From: Sulfitobacter faviae
Lineage (GTDB): Bacteria > Pseudomonadota > Alphaproteobacteria > Rhodobacterales > Rhodobacteraceae
Assembly (NCBI RefSeq): GCF_029870955.1
Contig: NZ_PGFQ01000001.1
Span: 1,612,001 to 1,676,000 of the forward strand
Reading direction: 5' to 3'
DNA: 64,000 bases
The notes beneath the pieces were generated by a model that worked only from the letters and a program-made list of their open reading frames with translations, ran no database searches and was not told the origin of the DNA. The position numbers and the translations under genes were made by a program. Positions 56,841 through 64,000 of the stretch are shown here, piece by piece. How positions within the stretch are numbered: position 1 is the stretch's first letter; each line of letters opens with the position of its first letter.

Positions 56841-58138
56841 ATGATCCGGCACTACGCGATGATTTCAGGCATTCTGGCGACCGCTGGCATGGGGGCTCCG
56901 GCCTTCGGGTCTGGCCCGACTGAATCCCTGCGCCCCGCGCCGCGCGCGCCGCAGGCCGTGCTGGCCGCCGTGGCGCCAGTAGCGCAGGAACCCGCGGCAG
57001 AGGCCGGCGGTGGCGATGCCGGGCTGCGCGCTTGGGTGAAAGACTTCCGCCCGCGCGCCCTGCAACAGGGCATCGACCCGGATGTCTTTGACCGGGCATT
57101 GGATACGGTCAGCTATGATCCGGAGGTGATCCGCCGCGACCGCAATCAATCGGAATTCACCAAAACGATTTGGGATTACCTCGACACCGCCACCTCGGAT
57201 TTGCGGGTGCAGAATGGGCAGAAGGCGCTGGCCCAATGGCAGCGCACGCTGGAAGAGATCGAAGCGGAATACGGTGTCGAGAAAGAGATCGTCACCGCGA
57301 TCTGGGGGCTTGAGAGCGCCTATGGCAGCTTCCGGGGCGGGGATCGGGTGTTGGATTCACTGGCCACCCTTGCCTATGACGCGCGGCGGGCGGAATTTTT
57401 CGAAGGCGAGCTCTTCGACGCCCTGCGCATCCTTCAGGCGGGCGATACCGATGCCGATCAATTGCGCGGCTCTTGGGCGGGCGCGATGGGGCATACGCAG
57501 TTCATGCCCTCGTCCTTCCACGCCCATGCGGTCGATTGGGATGGCGACGGGCGGCGCGACATCTGGGGCGATGACCCCAGCGATGCGCTGGCCTCTACCG
57601 CCGCCTATCTCAAGCATTTTGGCTGGACCGAAGGGCAGCCTTGGGGTGTCGAAGTGGCTCTGCCCGAGGGGTTCGACTATCTGCTGGCCGACCGCGCGGT
57701 GACCAAGACCCCGGCGGAATGGGCCGATCTTGGCGTCACCGCGCTGGAGGGCGGGGCGGTGGCGGATCATGGGCCCGCGTCGATCTTGCTGCCCGCGGGC
57801 GCCGCGGGGGCGGCCTTTATGATCTTCCCCAATTTCGCGGTGATCGAGCGCTATAACACCGCGGATGCCTATGTCATCGGTGTGGGCCATCTGGCCGACC
57901 GTATCGGCGGCGCGGGCGAGATACAGCAGGACTGGCCGCGCGAAGACCGTGCACTGAGTTTTGATGAGCGGATCGAATTGCAAACCCTGCTGACCGAAGC
58001 GGGCTTTGATACGCAAAAGATCGACGCCAAGATCGGGCCGCTGACCGTCAATGCCGTGCGCAGCTATCAAAAGTCTGAGGGGATCGCGCCCGATGGCTAT
58101 GCCTCCCCCGGCTGCTGGCCCGACTGCGCGCCGAGTGA
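56841..58138 (+). CDS. Lytic murein transglycosylase, MltB type (one sequence frameshift)
   Basis: 432 residues after correction. N-terminal hydrophobic segment then an Ala/Pro-rich linker, so exported. SLT_2 domain: LRAWVKDFRPRALQQGI, catalytic Glu in AIWGLESAYGSFRGG, GAMGHTQFMPSSFHAHA. C-terminal PG_binding_1 domain: LQTLLTEAGFDTQKIDAKIGPLTVNAVRSYQ. The frame breaks at CCCCCGG (58105-58111); one base gives DGYASPGLLARLRAE and a stop at 58136-58138. Cleaves peptidoglycan in the periplasm. Confidence 0.9.
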
Positions 58139-58144
58139 GGGGCC

Positions 58145-58160
58145 GCCCCCGATTGGGGGC
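58145..58160. terminator. Hairpin between convergent transglycosylase and aminotransferase genes
   Basis: GCCCCC GATT GGGGGC in the 33-base gap between the two stops. Short stem, no T tract. Confidence 0.35.
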
Positions 58161-58171
58161 AGCCCGATGTT

Positions 58172-59565
58172 TTAGGACGCGGCTTTGAGCATGTCCTTGT
58201 CTTTCAGGTCAGCATAGGTCGCATCCAGCGCCTTGGTCGCCCGTTCGGCGAAGATCTTGATCTCTTCCGGGGTGATAATCAGCGGCGGAGAGATGATCAT
58301 CCGGTCGCCGACATGGCGCATCACCAGATTGTTGGCAAAGCAATGTTCGCGGCAAATGTACCCGGCGGTGCCGCTATCGTCGAATTTTGCACGGCTTTCC
58401 TTATGCGGCGTCAGCGGGAGGGAGGCCATCAGGCCCGATACGTTCACCCCGCCCACCAGCGGATGCTCTCCCAGCTTGTCCAACGCCTCTTTCAGCGCGG
58501 GGCGGCGACGTTTTGCACATGACCGACAATGTTCTCTTCCTGCATGATCCGCAGGTTTTCCAGCGCCACGGCGGCGCAGACCGGGTGGCCGGAGTAGGTG
58601 TAGCCGTGGTTGAACTCGCAGGCGTTGATGACCTCAGCCACCTCGTCGCAAACGATCGACCCGCCGATGGGCGCGTAGCCCGAGCTCAGCCCCTTGGCGA
58701 TGGTCATGATATGCGGCTTGATGCCCATGGTCTGCGAGCCGAACCAATTGCCCGTCCGACCAAAGCCGCAGATCACCTCGTCAGCGATCAGCAGAATGTC
58801 GTGTTTGTCGCAAATGCGCTGAATCTCGGGCCAATAGGTGCTGGGCGGCACGACGACCCCGCCCGCGCCTTGAACCGGTTCGGCGATGAAGGCTGCGACC
58901 TTGTCCGCGCCCAGCTCGACAATCTTCGCTTCCAACTCCTGCGCGCGTTTCAGGCCGAAGTCTTCGGGCGACATATCCCCGCCTTCGGCATACCAATCAG
59001 GCTGGCCGATGTGGTGGATGCCGGGGATCGGCAGCCCGCCTTGCTCATGCATATAGGTCATGCCGCCCAGACTGGCCGAGCCGACGGAGGAGCCGTGATA
59101 GGCGTTCTTGCGGCTGATGATATGGCTCTTTTCAGGTTTGCCCTTTTGCGCCCAATAGGTGCGGACCATGCGCAGGTTGGTGTCATTCGCCTCTGACCCC
59201 GACCCGGCAAAGAAGACGTGGTTCAGATCACCGGGGGCCAGATCGGCCAGTTCCTTGGCCAGCGCGATCGCGGGCACATGGGTCGTTTGGAAGAAGGTGT
59301 TGTAATAGGGCAGTTCGTTCATCTGCCGCGCGGCGACATTGCCCATCTCTTCGCGGCCATAGCCAAGGTTCACGCACCACAGCCCGGCCATCGCGTCGAG
59401 AATCTCATTCCCCTCGCTGTCGGTCAGGTAGATGCCCTTGGCCCTTGTGATGATGCGCGCGCCCTTGTCGCCCAATTCATCATTGGTGGTGAAAGGATGC
59501 ATGTGATGCGCCGCATCCAGCGCCTGAAGATCTGCGGTGGGGAGGTGATTCGTGATGGGCGGCAT
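58172..59565 (-). CDS. Class III aminotransferase, putrescine-pyruvate type (one sequence frameshift)
   Basis: 464 residues after correction. AGLWCVNLGYGREEMG, FFAGSGSEANDTNLRM, AEPVQGAGGVVVPP, ADEVICGFGRTG and TIAKGLSSGYAPIGGS with the PLP lysine. The length and N terminus resemble SpuC-like omega-aminotransferases for putrescine or other diamines. The frame breaks at four G (58499-58502); one base joins HVQNVAAP to ALKEALDKLGEHP. Upstream are a GntR regulator and a polyamine importer, supporting polyamine catabolism. Confidence 0.88.
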
Positions 59566-59613
59566 GGGTGTGCACCTTCTATTTGCATGAAAAATGAGCT
59601 TCGCCGCAGAATA

Positions 59614-59623
59614 TGATCAAATT
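59614..59623. promoter_or_regulatory. TGATCAAATT motif upstream of the aminotransferase gene
   Basis: Same 10-mer as at 60433-60442. Lies 49 bases before the aminotransferase start in the gap after gntR. Candidate operator of the FCD regulator coded between the two sites. Confidence 0.45.
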
Positions 59624-59640
59624 ATAGCATGTCAATCGAA

Positions 59641-60411
59641 TCAACGCGGAACGGGCAGACCATCAAGGGCTGCGCGAATTTGGGTCATTCCTTGGGCAAC
59701 ATCGCCCGCCATGACCTCACCCGCCAAAGCGGCGTTGCCCTCGGCAAAGGCTGCCAAAAGCTCTGCGTGTTTATCGGGCAGATTGCTGGTGCCGTATCGC
59801 CCGCAAACCACCCGAAGCGAGGGGCCGAAACGCAGCCACAGACGGTCCACCGTCGCGGCCATGATCGGCGCTTCGGCAAGGTCGTAAATCATTCGGTGAA
59901 AGCTGTAGTTCTGCATCAAATAGCCGCCGACATCGCCCCGGTCGATGGCATGGTTCAGCGCGTTGTCACAGGCTTTCAATGCGTTCAAACGCTCATCCGT
60001 CATGCGGTTTGCAGCGCGTTTGGTCAGTTCCGGCTCTAGCGTTTCCCGCATGAATCCCAGCTCTTCCAGCCCCGCATGGGTCAGTTCCGGCACGGTGACC
60101 CGGCGGTTGCCCAAATGGGTCAGCGCCCCTTCCGAGATCAGGCGGCGGATGGCCTCGCGCACCGGCGTCATGCCCGCATCCAAAGCGGCGGTCAGACCTT
60201 GGATCGTGACCCCCTGTCCGGGGGCCAGATCGCCGAAGAGAATCATTTTGCGCAGGCGTTCGTAAACATGCTGATGGATCGGTGTCTTGGCCGCCGCATC
60301 GGCGGCGGGAAGCAATCTCGGATCGGTTTTTTCTGAACCCATGGGAGCGGTCTTTCCGTCTTGTTTCGCCGTGTCTTGCAGCATTTCATTCTGCATGAAA
60401 GCATAAACCAT
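59641..60411 (-). CDS. GntR-family regulator with FCD domain
   Basis: 256 residues. HTH at about 45-110 (HQHVYERLRKMILFGDLAPG, DAGMTPVREAIRRLISEGAL) and helical FCD ligand domain (ETLEPELTKRAAN, NYSFHRMIYDLA, DKHAELLAAFAEGN). FCD regulators bind small carboxylates or amines. Lies between the aminotransferase (same strand) and potF (divergent), with a shared 10-mer on each side. The start may be at 60411 or ATG 60396. Confidence 0.88.
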   Translation of the reverse strand: MVYAFMQNEMLQDTAKQDGKTAPMGSEKTDPRLLPAADAAAKTPIHQHVYERLRKMILFGDLAPGQGVTIQGLTAALDAGMTPVREAIRRLISEGALTHLGNRRVTVPELTHAGLEELGFMRETLEPELTKRAANRMTDERLNALKACDNALNHAIDRGDVGGYLMQNYSFHRMIYDLAEAPIMAATVDRLWLRFGPSLRVVCGRYGTSNLPDKHAELLAAFAEGNAALAGEVMAGDVAQGMTQIRAALDGLPVPR

Positions 60412-60432
60412 CTTGCCCGAAGAGGCAAAACT

Positions 60433-60442
60433 TGATCAAATT
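60433..60442. promoter_or_regulatory. TGATCAAATT motif in the gntR-potF gap
   Basis: Contains the palindrome TTGATCAA (60432-60439). Same 10-mer and orientation as at 59614-59623. Candidate site for the adjacent GntR/FCD protein. Confidence 0.45.
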
Positions 60443-60487
60443 GACGAAAGGTGGGGATCAACCCGACCTGTCTAACGGGAGTATGAA

Positions 60488-61572
60488 ATGAAACATGTGC
60501 TACTAAGCAGCGTCGCCGTTGCCACCTTGATGGCAGGTGCCGCCACTGCAGAAACGGTCCGGGTCTACAACTGGTCCGACTATATCGACGAATCCTTGCT
60601 GGATAAATTCGAAGAAGAGACCGGCATCGAATTGGTCTATGACGTGTTCGACAGCAACGAGGTGCTGGAGACCAAAATGCTTGCCGGTGGCTCGGGCTAT
60701 GACGTGGTCGTCCCCTCGGGCACCTTCCTGCAGCGCCAGATCACGGCCGGTGCATTCCAGCCGCTGGACACGTCCAAACTGCCCAATCTCGAAAACATGT
60801 GGGACGTGGTTTCCTCGCGGACCGAACAATATGATCCCGATAACGCCCATTCCATCAACTATATGTGGGGCACCACCGGCATCGGCGTGAACGTTGGCAA
60901 GGTGAAAGAGATCCTAGGCGAAGACGCCCCGATTGACTCTTGGGACTTGGTTTTCGACCCGGCCAATATGGAAAAACTGGCCGACTGCGGCGTGCATTTT
61001 CTTGATGCCCCGGCAGAGATGATCCCCGCCGCGCTGAACTACATCGGCGAAGACCCAAACAGCCATGACCCCGATGTGATCGCCAAGGCCGAAGAGGTCT
61101 TCATGCCCGTCCGCCCCTATATTCAGAAGTTCCACTCTTCGGAATATATCAACGCTTTGGCCAACGGTGACGTCTGCGTCGCGGTGGGTTGGTCCGGTGA
61201 TATCCTGCAGGCCCGTGACCGCGCGGATGAAGCCGACAACGGTGTTGAAATCGCCTATAATGCCCCTCCGAAGGCGCGCAGATGTGGTTTGACCAGATGG
61301 CCATCCCGGTTGACGCGCCGAACCCCGAGGGCGCGCATAAGTTCCTGAATTTCATCATGGACGCCGAGAATATGGCCGCCGCGTCGAACTATGTGTACTA
61401 CGCCAACGGCAACAAAGCCTCGCAAGAGCATCTGGTCGAGGATGTGATCGGCGACCCGGCGATCTACCCCTCTGAAGCGGCGCTGAACAACCTGTTCACC
61501 ACCACACCTTACCCGCCGAAAGTGCAGCGCGTGGTGACCCGGCTCTGGACCAAGATCAAGTCCGGTACCTGA
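60488..61572 (+). CDS. Polyamine-binding periplasmic protein, PotF/PotD type (one sequence frameshift)
   Basis: 361 residues after correction. Signal peptide: SSVAVATLMAGAATA-E. Mature start VRVYNWSDYIDESLLDKFEE is the classical PotF/SpuD pattern; later VGWSGDILQARDRA. The frame breaks in the CCCCTCC region (61263-61269); one base joins the AYNAP segment to EGAQMWFDQMAIPVDAP and continues to KIKSGT. Imports putrescine or spermidine with the PotABC-like proteins downstream. Confidence 0.9.
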
Positions 61573-61582
61573 TCTGAGACAG

Positions 61583-61614
61583 GGGGTGCGGCCAGTCTGG
61601 TCGCGCCCCTTTTT
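61583..61614 (+). terminator. Terminator hairpin between potF-like and ATPase genes
   Basis: 12-bp stem with G-T pairs (GGGG ... CCA / TGG ... CCCC, 61583-61609) and TTTTT after it. Likely partial terminator that keeps binding protein in excess, as after dppA and uehA. Confidence 0.75.
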
Positions 61615-61671
61615 CTTGCCCCGCGACCCGATCAAAGCCTGAGCAAAGCCCGATCAAAGGATCTCTCAACC

Positions 61672-62799
61672 GTGAGCCCAACCGTCTTCGCCCCCTGGAA
61701 CAACCCCGACGAAAAGCCGCTCATTCGCTTTGAGAATGTGACCAAGAAATTTGGTGAATTCGTCGCCATCGACGATCTGTCTTTGGATATCTACGCGCAG
61801 GAATTCTTTGCCCTGCTTGGGCCTTCGGGCTGTGGCAAGACGACGATGATGCGCATGTTGGCGGGTTTCGAAAGCCCGACCACCGGGCGCATCGAATTGG
61901 CGGGGCAGGACATCGCCCCGGTGCCCCCGAACAAACGCGCGGTGAACATGATGTTCCAATCCTACGCGCTGTTTCCGCATCTGAGCATCTGGGACAACAT
62001 CGCCTTCGGCCTGCGCCGCGACAAGATGGAGAAGGACGCCATCGCCGCCCGCGTGGCCGAGATGCTGAAGCTCACCCGGCTAGAGAAATTCGCCCGCCGG
62101 AAACCGCATCAGATTTCCGGCGGCCAACGGCAGCGTGTGGCGCTGGCGCGCTCACTGGCCAAAGCGCCCAAACTGTTGCTGCTCGATGAGCCCTTGGGCG
62201 CGCTTGATAAGAAGCTGCGGCAAGACACCCAGTTCGAGCTGATGGACATTCAAGAATCCACCGGCACCACCTTTGTCATCGTGACCCACGACCAAGAAGA
62301 GGCGATGACCGTCGCCTCCCGCGTGGCGGTGATGGACGAGGGGCGCGTGATTCAAGTGGCCACCCCCGCCGAGATCTATGAAGCGCCGAATTCCGTCTAT
62401 GTCGCTGACTTCATCGGTGACGTGAATATCATCGAAGCCAGCACCAAGGCCATTGGCCAAGATCAATACCATCTGAACTGGATCGAGGGGCAGCCGCCGC
62501 TGACCGCCACCTCTGCCGCGCCGTTCAGCGAAGGGCAGCAGGCCCATCTGGCGATCCGGCCCGAGAAAATCCGCATTTCGACCGAGAGGCCTGAGGATGC
62601 GCCTAATGCGCTACAGGGCAAAGTGCTCGACATCGCCTATTTGGGGAACCTCTCTACCTATCACGTCGAACTGCCCGGCGGGCAGGTGATCAAGGCGCAG
62701 ACGGCCAACACTCGCCGCATCGCACGCCGTGACATCACATGGGAAGACCCGGTCTGGATTTCATGGAGCGCCACCGCAGGCGTTTTGTTGGCGCAATGA
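61672..62799 (+). CDS. Polyamine ABC importer ATPase, PotA/PotG type
   Basis: 375 residues, GTG start. Walker A GPSGCGKTT near residue 52, Q-loop FQSYALFPH, signature ISGGQRQRVALARSL, Walker B LLLLDEPLGALD, VTHDQEEAMT, then a C-terminal TOBE domain (LAIRPEKIRI). PotA-like length and TOBE fit polyamine uptake. Overlaps the first permease (ATGA). Confidence 0.92.
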   Translation: MSPTVFAPWNNPDEKPLIRFENVTKKFGEFVAIDDLSLDIYAQEFFALLGPSGCGKTTMMRMLAGFESPTTGRIELAGQDIAPVPPNKRAVNMMFQSYALFPHLSIWDNIAFGLRRDKMEKDAIAARVAEMLKLTRLEKFARRKPHQISGGQRQRVALARSLAKAPKLLLLDEPLGALDKKLRQDTQFELMDIQESTGTTFVIVTHDQEEAMTVASRVAVMDEGRVIQVATPAEIYEAPNSVYVADFIGDVNIIEASTKAIGQDQYHLNWIEGQPPLTATSAAPFSEGQQAHLAIRPEKIRISTERPEDAPNALQGKVLDIAYLGNLSTYHVELPGGQVIKAQTANTRRIARRDITWEDPVWISWSATAGVLLAQ

Positions 62800-63677
62800 A
62801 CATGCGTCGTTTCGCCCTGATCGCGGTCCCGTACCTCTGGCTGCTGGCGCTATTTCTGGTGCCTTTCCTGATCGTTTTCAAAATCTCCCTCTCCGATACG
62901 GCGCTGGCGATCCCGCCCTATACGCCGACGATCAAGGACGGCATCAGCGCCCTGATCGCCCAGTTGGATTTCGAGAATTTTACCTTCCTCGCCTCCGACG
63001 ATCTTTATTGGAAAGCCTACCTTAGCTCCCTGCGCATCGCCGTTGTATCGACCGCGCTGACGCTCTTGGTCGGCTATCCCATCGCCTATGGCATGGCCCG
63101 CGCCCCCGAAGAGTGGCGCGCCACTTTGATGATGTTGGTGATCCTGCCGTTCTGGACCTCCTTCCTGATCCGCGTCTATGCGTGGATGGGCATTCTCAGC
63201 AACGAAGGGCTGCTGAACCAACTCTTGATGGGGTTGGGTCTAACGGCAGAGCCTTTACAGATCCTTAATACCAATACGGCAGTCTATATCGGCATCGTCT
63301 ATACCTACCTGCCGTTCATGATCCTGCCGATCTACGCCGCGCTGGACCGCTTGGATGAATCCCTGAACGAGGCGGCGGAGGATTTGGGCTGCTCGCGTTT
63401 GCAAGCCTTCTGGCTGGTGACGATCCCGTTGTCTCGCAACGGCATCGTGGCGGGCAGCTTCCTTGTCTTCATCCCCGCTTTGGGTGAATTCGTGATCCCC
63501 TCGCTCTTGGGCGGGTCGGGCACGCTGATGATCGGCAAGGTGCTGTGGGAGGAGTTCTTCAACAACCGCGACTGGCCGGTGGCGAGCGCGGTGGCGGTGA
63601 TCCTGCTGCTGATCCTGATCATTCCGATCATCCTCTTCCAGCGCAACCAGCAGAAACAGGCGGAGGCTGAACAATGA
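62796..63677 (+). CDS. Polyamine ABC importer permease, PotB/PotH type
   Basis: 293 residues, six hydrophobic segments. First helix VPYLWLLALFLVPFLIVFKI, then PFWTSFLIRVYAWMGIL and the EAA loop ESLNEAAEDLGCSRLQAFWLVTIPL. PotB/H signature GGSGTLMIGKVLWEEFF near the end. ATG at 62796 overlaps the ATPase stop. Confidence 0.92.
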   Translation: MNMRRFALIAVPYLWLLALFLVPFLIVFKISLSDTALAIPPYTPTIKDGISALIAQLDFENFTFLASDDLYWKAYLSSLRIAVVSTALTLLVGYPIAYGMARAPEEWRATLMMLVILPFWTSFLIRVYAWMGILSNEGLLNQLLMGLGLTAEPLQILNTNTAVYIGIVYTYLPFMILPIYAALDRLDESLNEAAEDLGCSRLQAFWLVTIPLSRNGIVAGSFLVFIPALGEFVIPSLLGGSGTLMIGKVLWEEFFNNRDWPVASAVAVILLLILIIPIILFQRNQQKQAEAEQ

Positions 63678-64000
63678 AGCGGATGACATGGTTCAACGTG
63701 ACCTCGCTCACCTTGGGCTTCGCCTTTCTCTACCTGCCGATGATCATTCTGGTGATCTACAGTTTCAACGCCTCGAAACTGGTGACGGTCTGGGCCGGAT
63801 TCTCGACCCGCTGGTACGGCGAGCTGTTGCAAAACGAAGCCTTCCTGAACGCAGCATGGGTCACGCTGAAGGTCGCGGTGATCTCGTCGTCCATTGCCAC
63901 GGTGTTGGGCACGATGGCGGCCTATGTGCTGGTGCGCGGCGGGCGGTTCATGGGGCGGACGTTGTTCTCCGGCATGATCTACGCGCCGCTGGTGATGCCC
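63674..64000 (+). CDS. Polyamine ABC importer permease, PotC/PotI type (cut by window end)
   Basis: First 109 codons, open at the window end. ATG at 63674 overlaps the previous stop (ATGA). LGFAFLYLPMIILVIYSFNASKL is the standard PotC/PotI first helix, then WYGELLQNEAFLNAAW and a second helix with VISSSIATVLGTMAAYVL. Completes the potF-A-B-C set. Confidence 0.92.
   Translation, partial: MKRMTWFNVTSLTLGFAFLYLPMIILVIYSFNASKLVTVWAGFSTRWYGELLQNEAFLNAAWVTLKVAVISSSIATVLGTMAAYVLVRGGRFMGRTLFSGMIYAPLVMP

Noticed and set aside
14079..61270. Phase variation or programmed frameshifting at the G/C runs
   Set aside because: Runs are short (4-6), spread over unrelated genes including rnr and dapE, all need the same one-base gain, and no slippery heptamer or stimulatory structure is common to them.
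1..64000. CRISPR arrays, tRNA genes, prophage or transposon
   Set aside because: I looked for regular repeats, integrase or transposase motifs and cloverleaf ends and found none; tRNA detection by eye is limited.

Overview
The window is high-GC, densely coded DNA from an alphaproteobacterium, most likely a marine Rhodobacteraceae (Roseobacter group). The evidence is the serB / serC-serA block with a possible serC leader RNA, ectABC plus a dedicated aspartokinase, the uehABC-usp-eut-asuR-ssd-atf ectoine catabolism set with its MocR-type regulator EnuR, and an IalB-family protein. I saw no tRNA, rRNA, CRISPR array, prophage or insertion sequence. No stretch over 300 bases lacks a gene.

Layout. 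0-2 kb: threonine degradation (kbl end, tdh) and a PPP-type phosphatase. 2-6 kb: serine biosynthesis (serC-serA, divergent serB). 6-8 kb: asparaginase and an IalB-like secreted protein. 8-12.5 kb: ectoine synthesis (ectA-ectB-ectC-ask) with a divergent MarR regulator (EctR type). 12.5-15 kb: rlmN and an FAD amine oxidoreductase. 15-21 kb: a peptide/opine-type ABC importer ending in a metallophosphoesterase. 21-28.5 kb: XRE-cupin regulator, dppA, M24 peptidase and dppBCDF. 28.5-40 kb: ectoine uptake and catabolism (doeB, doeA, eutA, usp, uehCBA, enuR on minus; asuR, ssd/doeC, atf/doeD on plus). 40-47 kb: a signalling island with a REC + GGDEF-like protein, an Hpt protein, a single-domain REC, a PAS kinase and a CHASE-PAS hybrid kinase. 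47-50 kb: GMC oxidoreductase and nitronate monooxygenase. 50-58 kb: LOG-family protein, dapD, a small membrane protein, an unknown protein, dapE, a DUF2064 protein, RNase R and a lytic transglycosylase. 58-64 kb: putrescine-type aminotransferase, a GntR/FCD regulator and a potF-A-B-C-like polyamine ABC importer cut by the window end.

Themes. The cell both makes ectoine (8-12 kb) and imports and degrades it (28-40 kb). Both branches share N-acetyl-diaminobutyrate, diaminobutyrate and aspartate semialdehyde, and each has its own regulator with candidate operators. The polyamine block is likewise coherent, with a shared sequence motif on both sides of its GntR gene.

Sequence quality. Thirteen genes are broken by sixteen single-base losses, each at or next to a short G or C run. 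Restoring one base at each rejoins a full-length conserved protein. The pattern is best read as uncorrected homopolymer undercalls, so I annotate these as intact genes with sequence frameshifts rather than pseudogenes.
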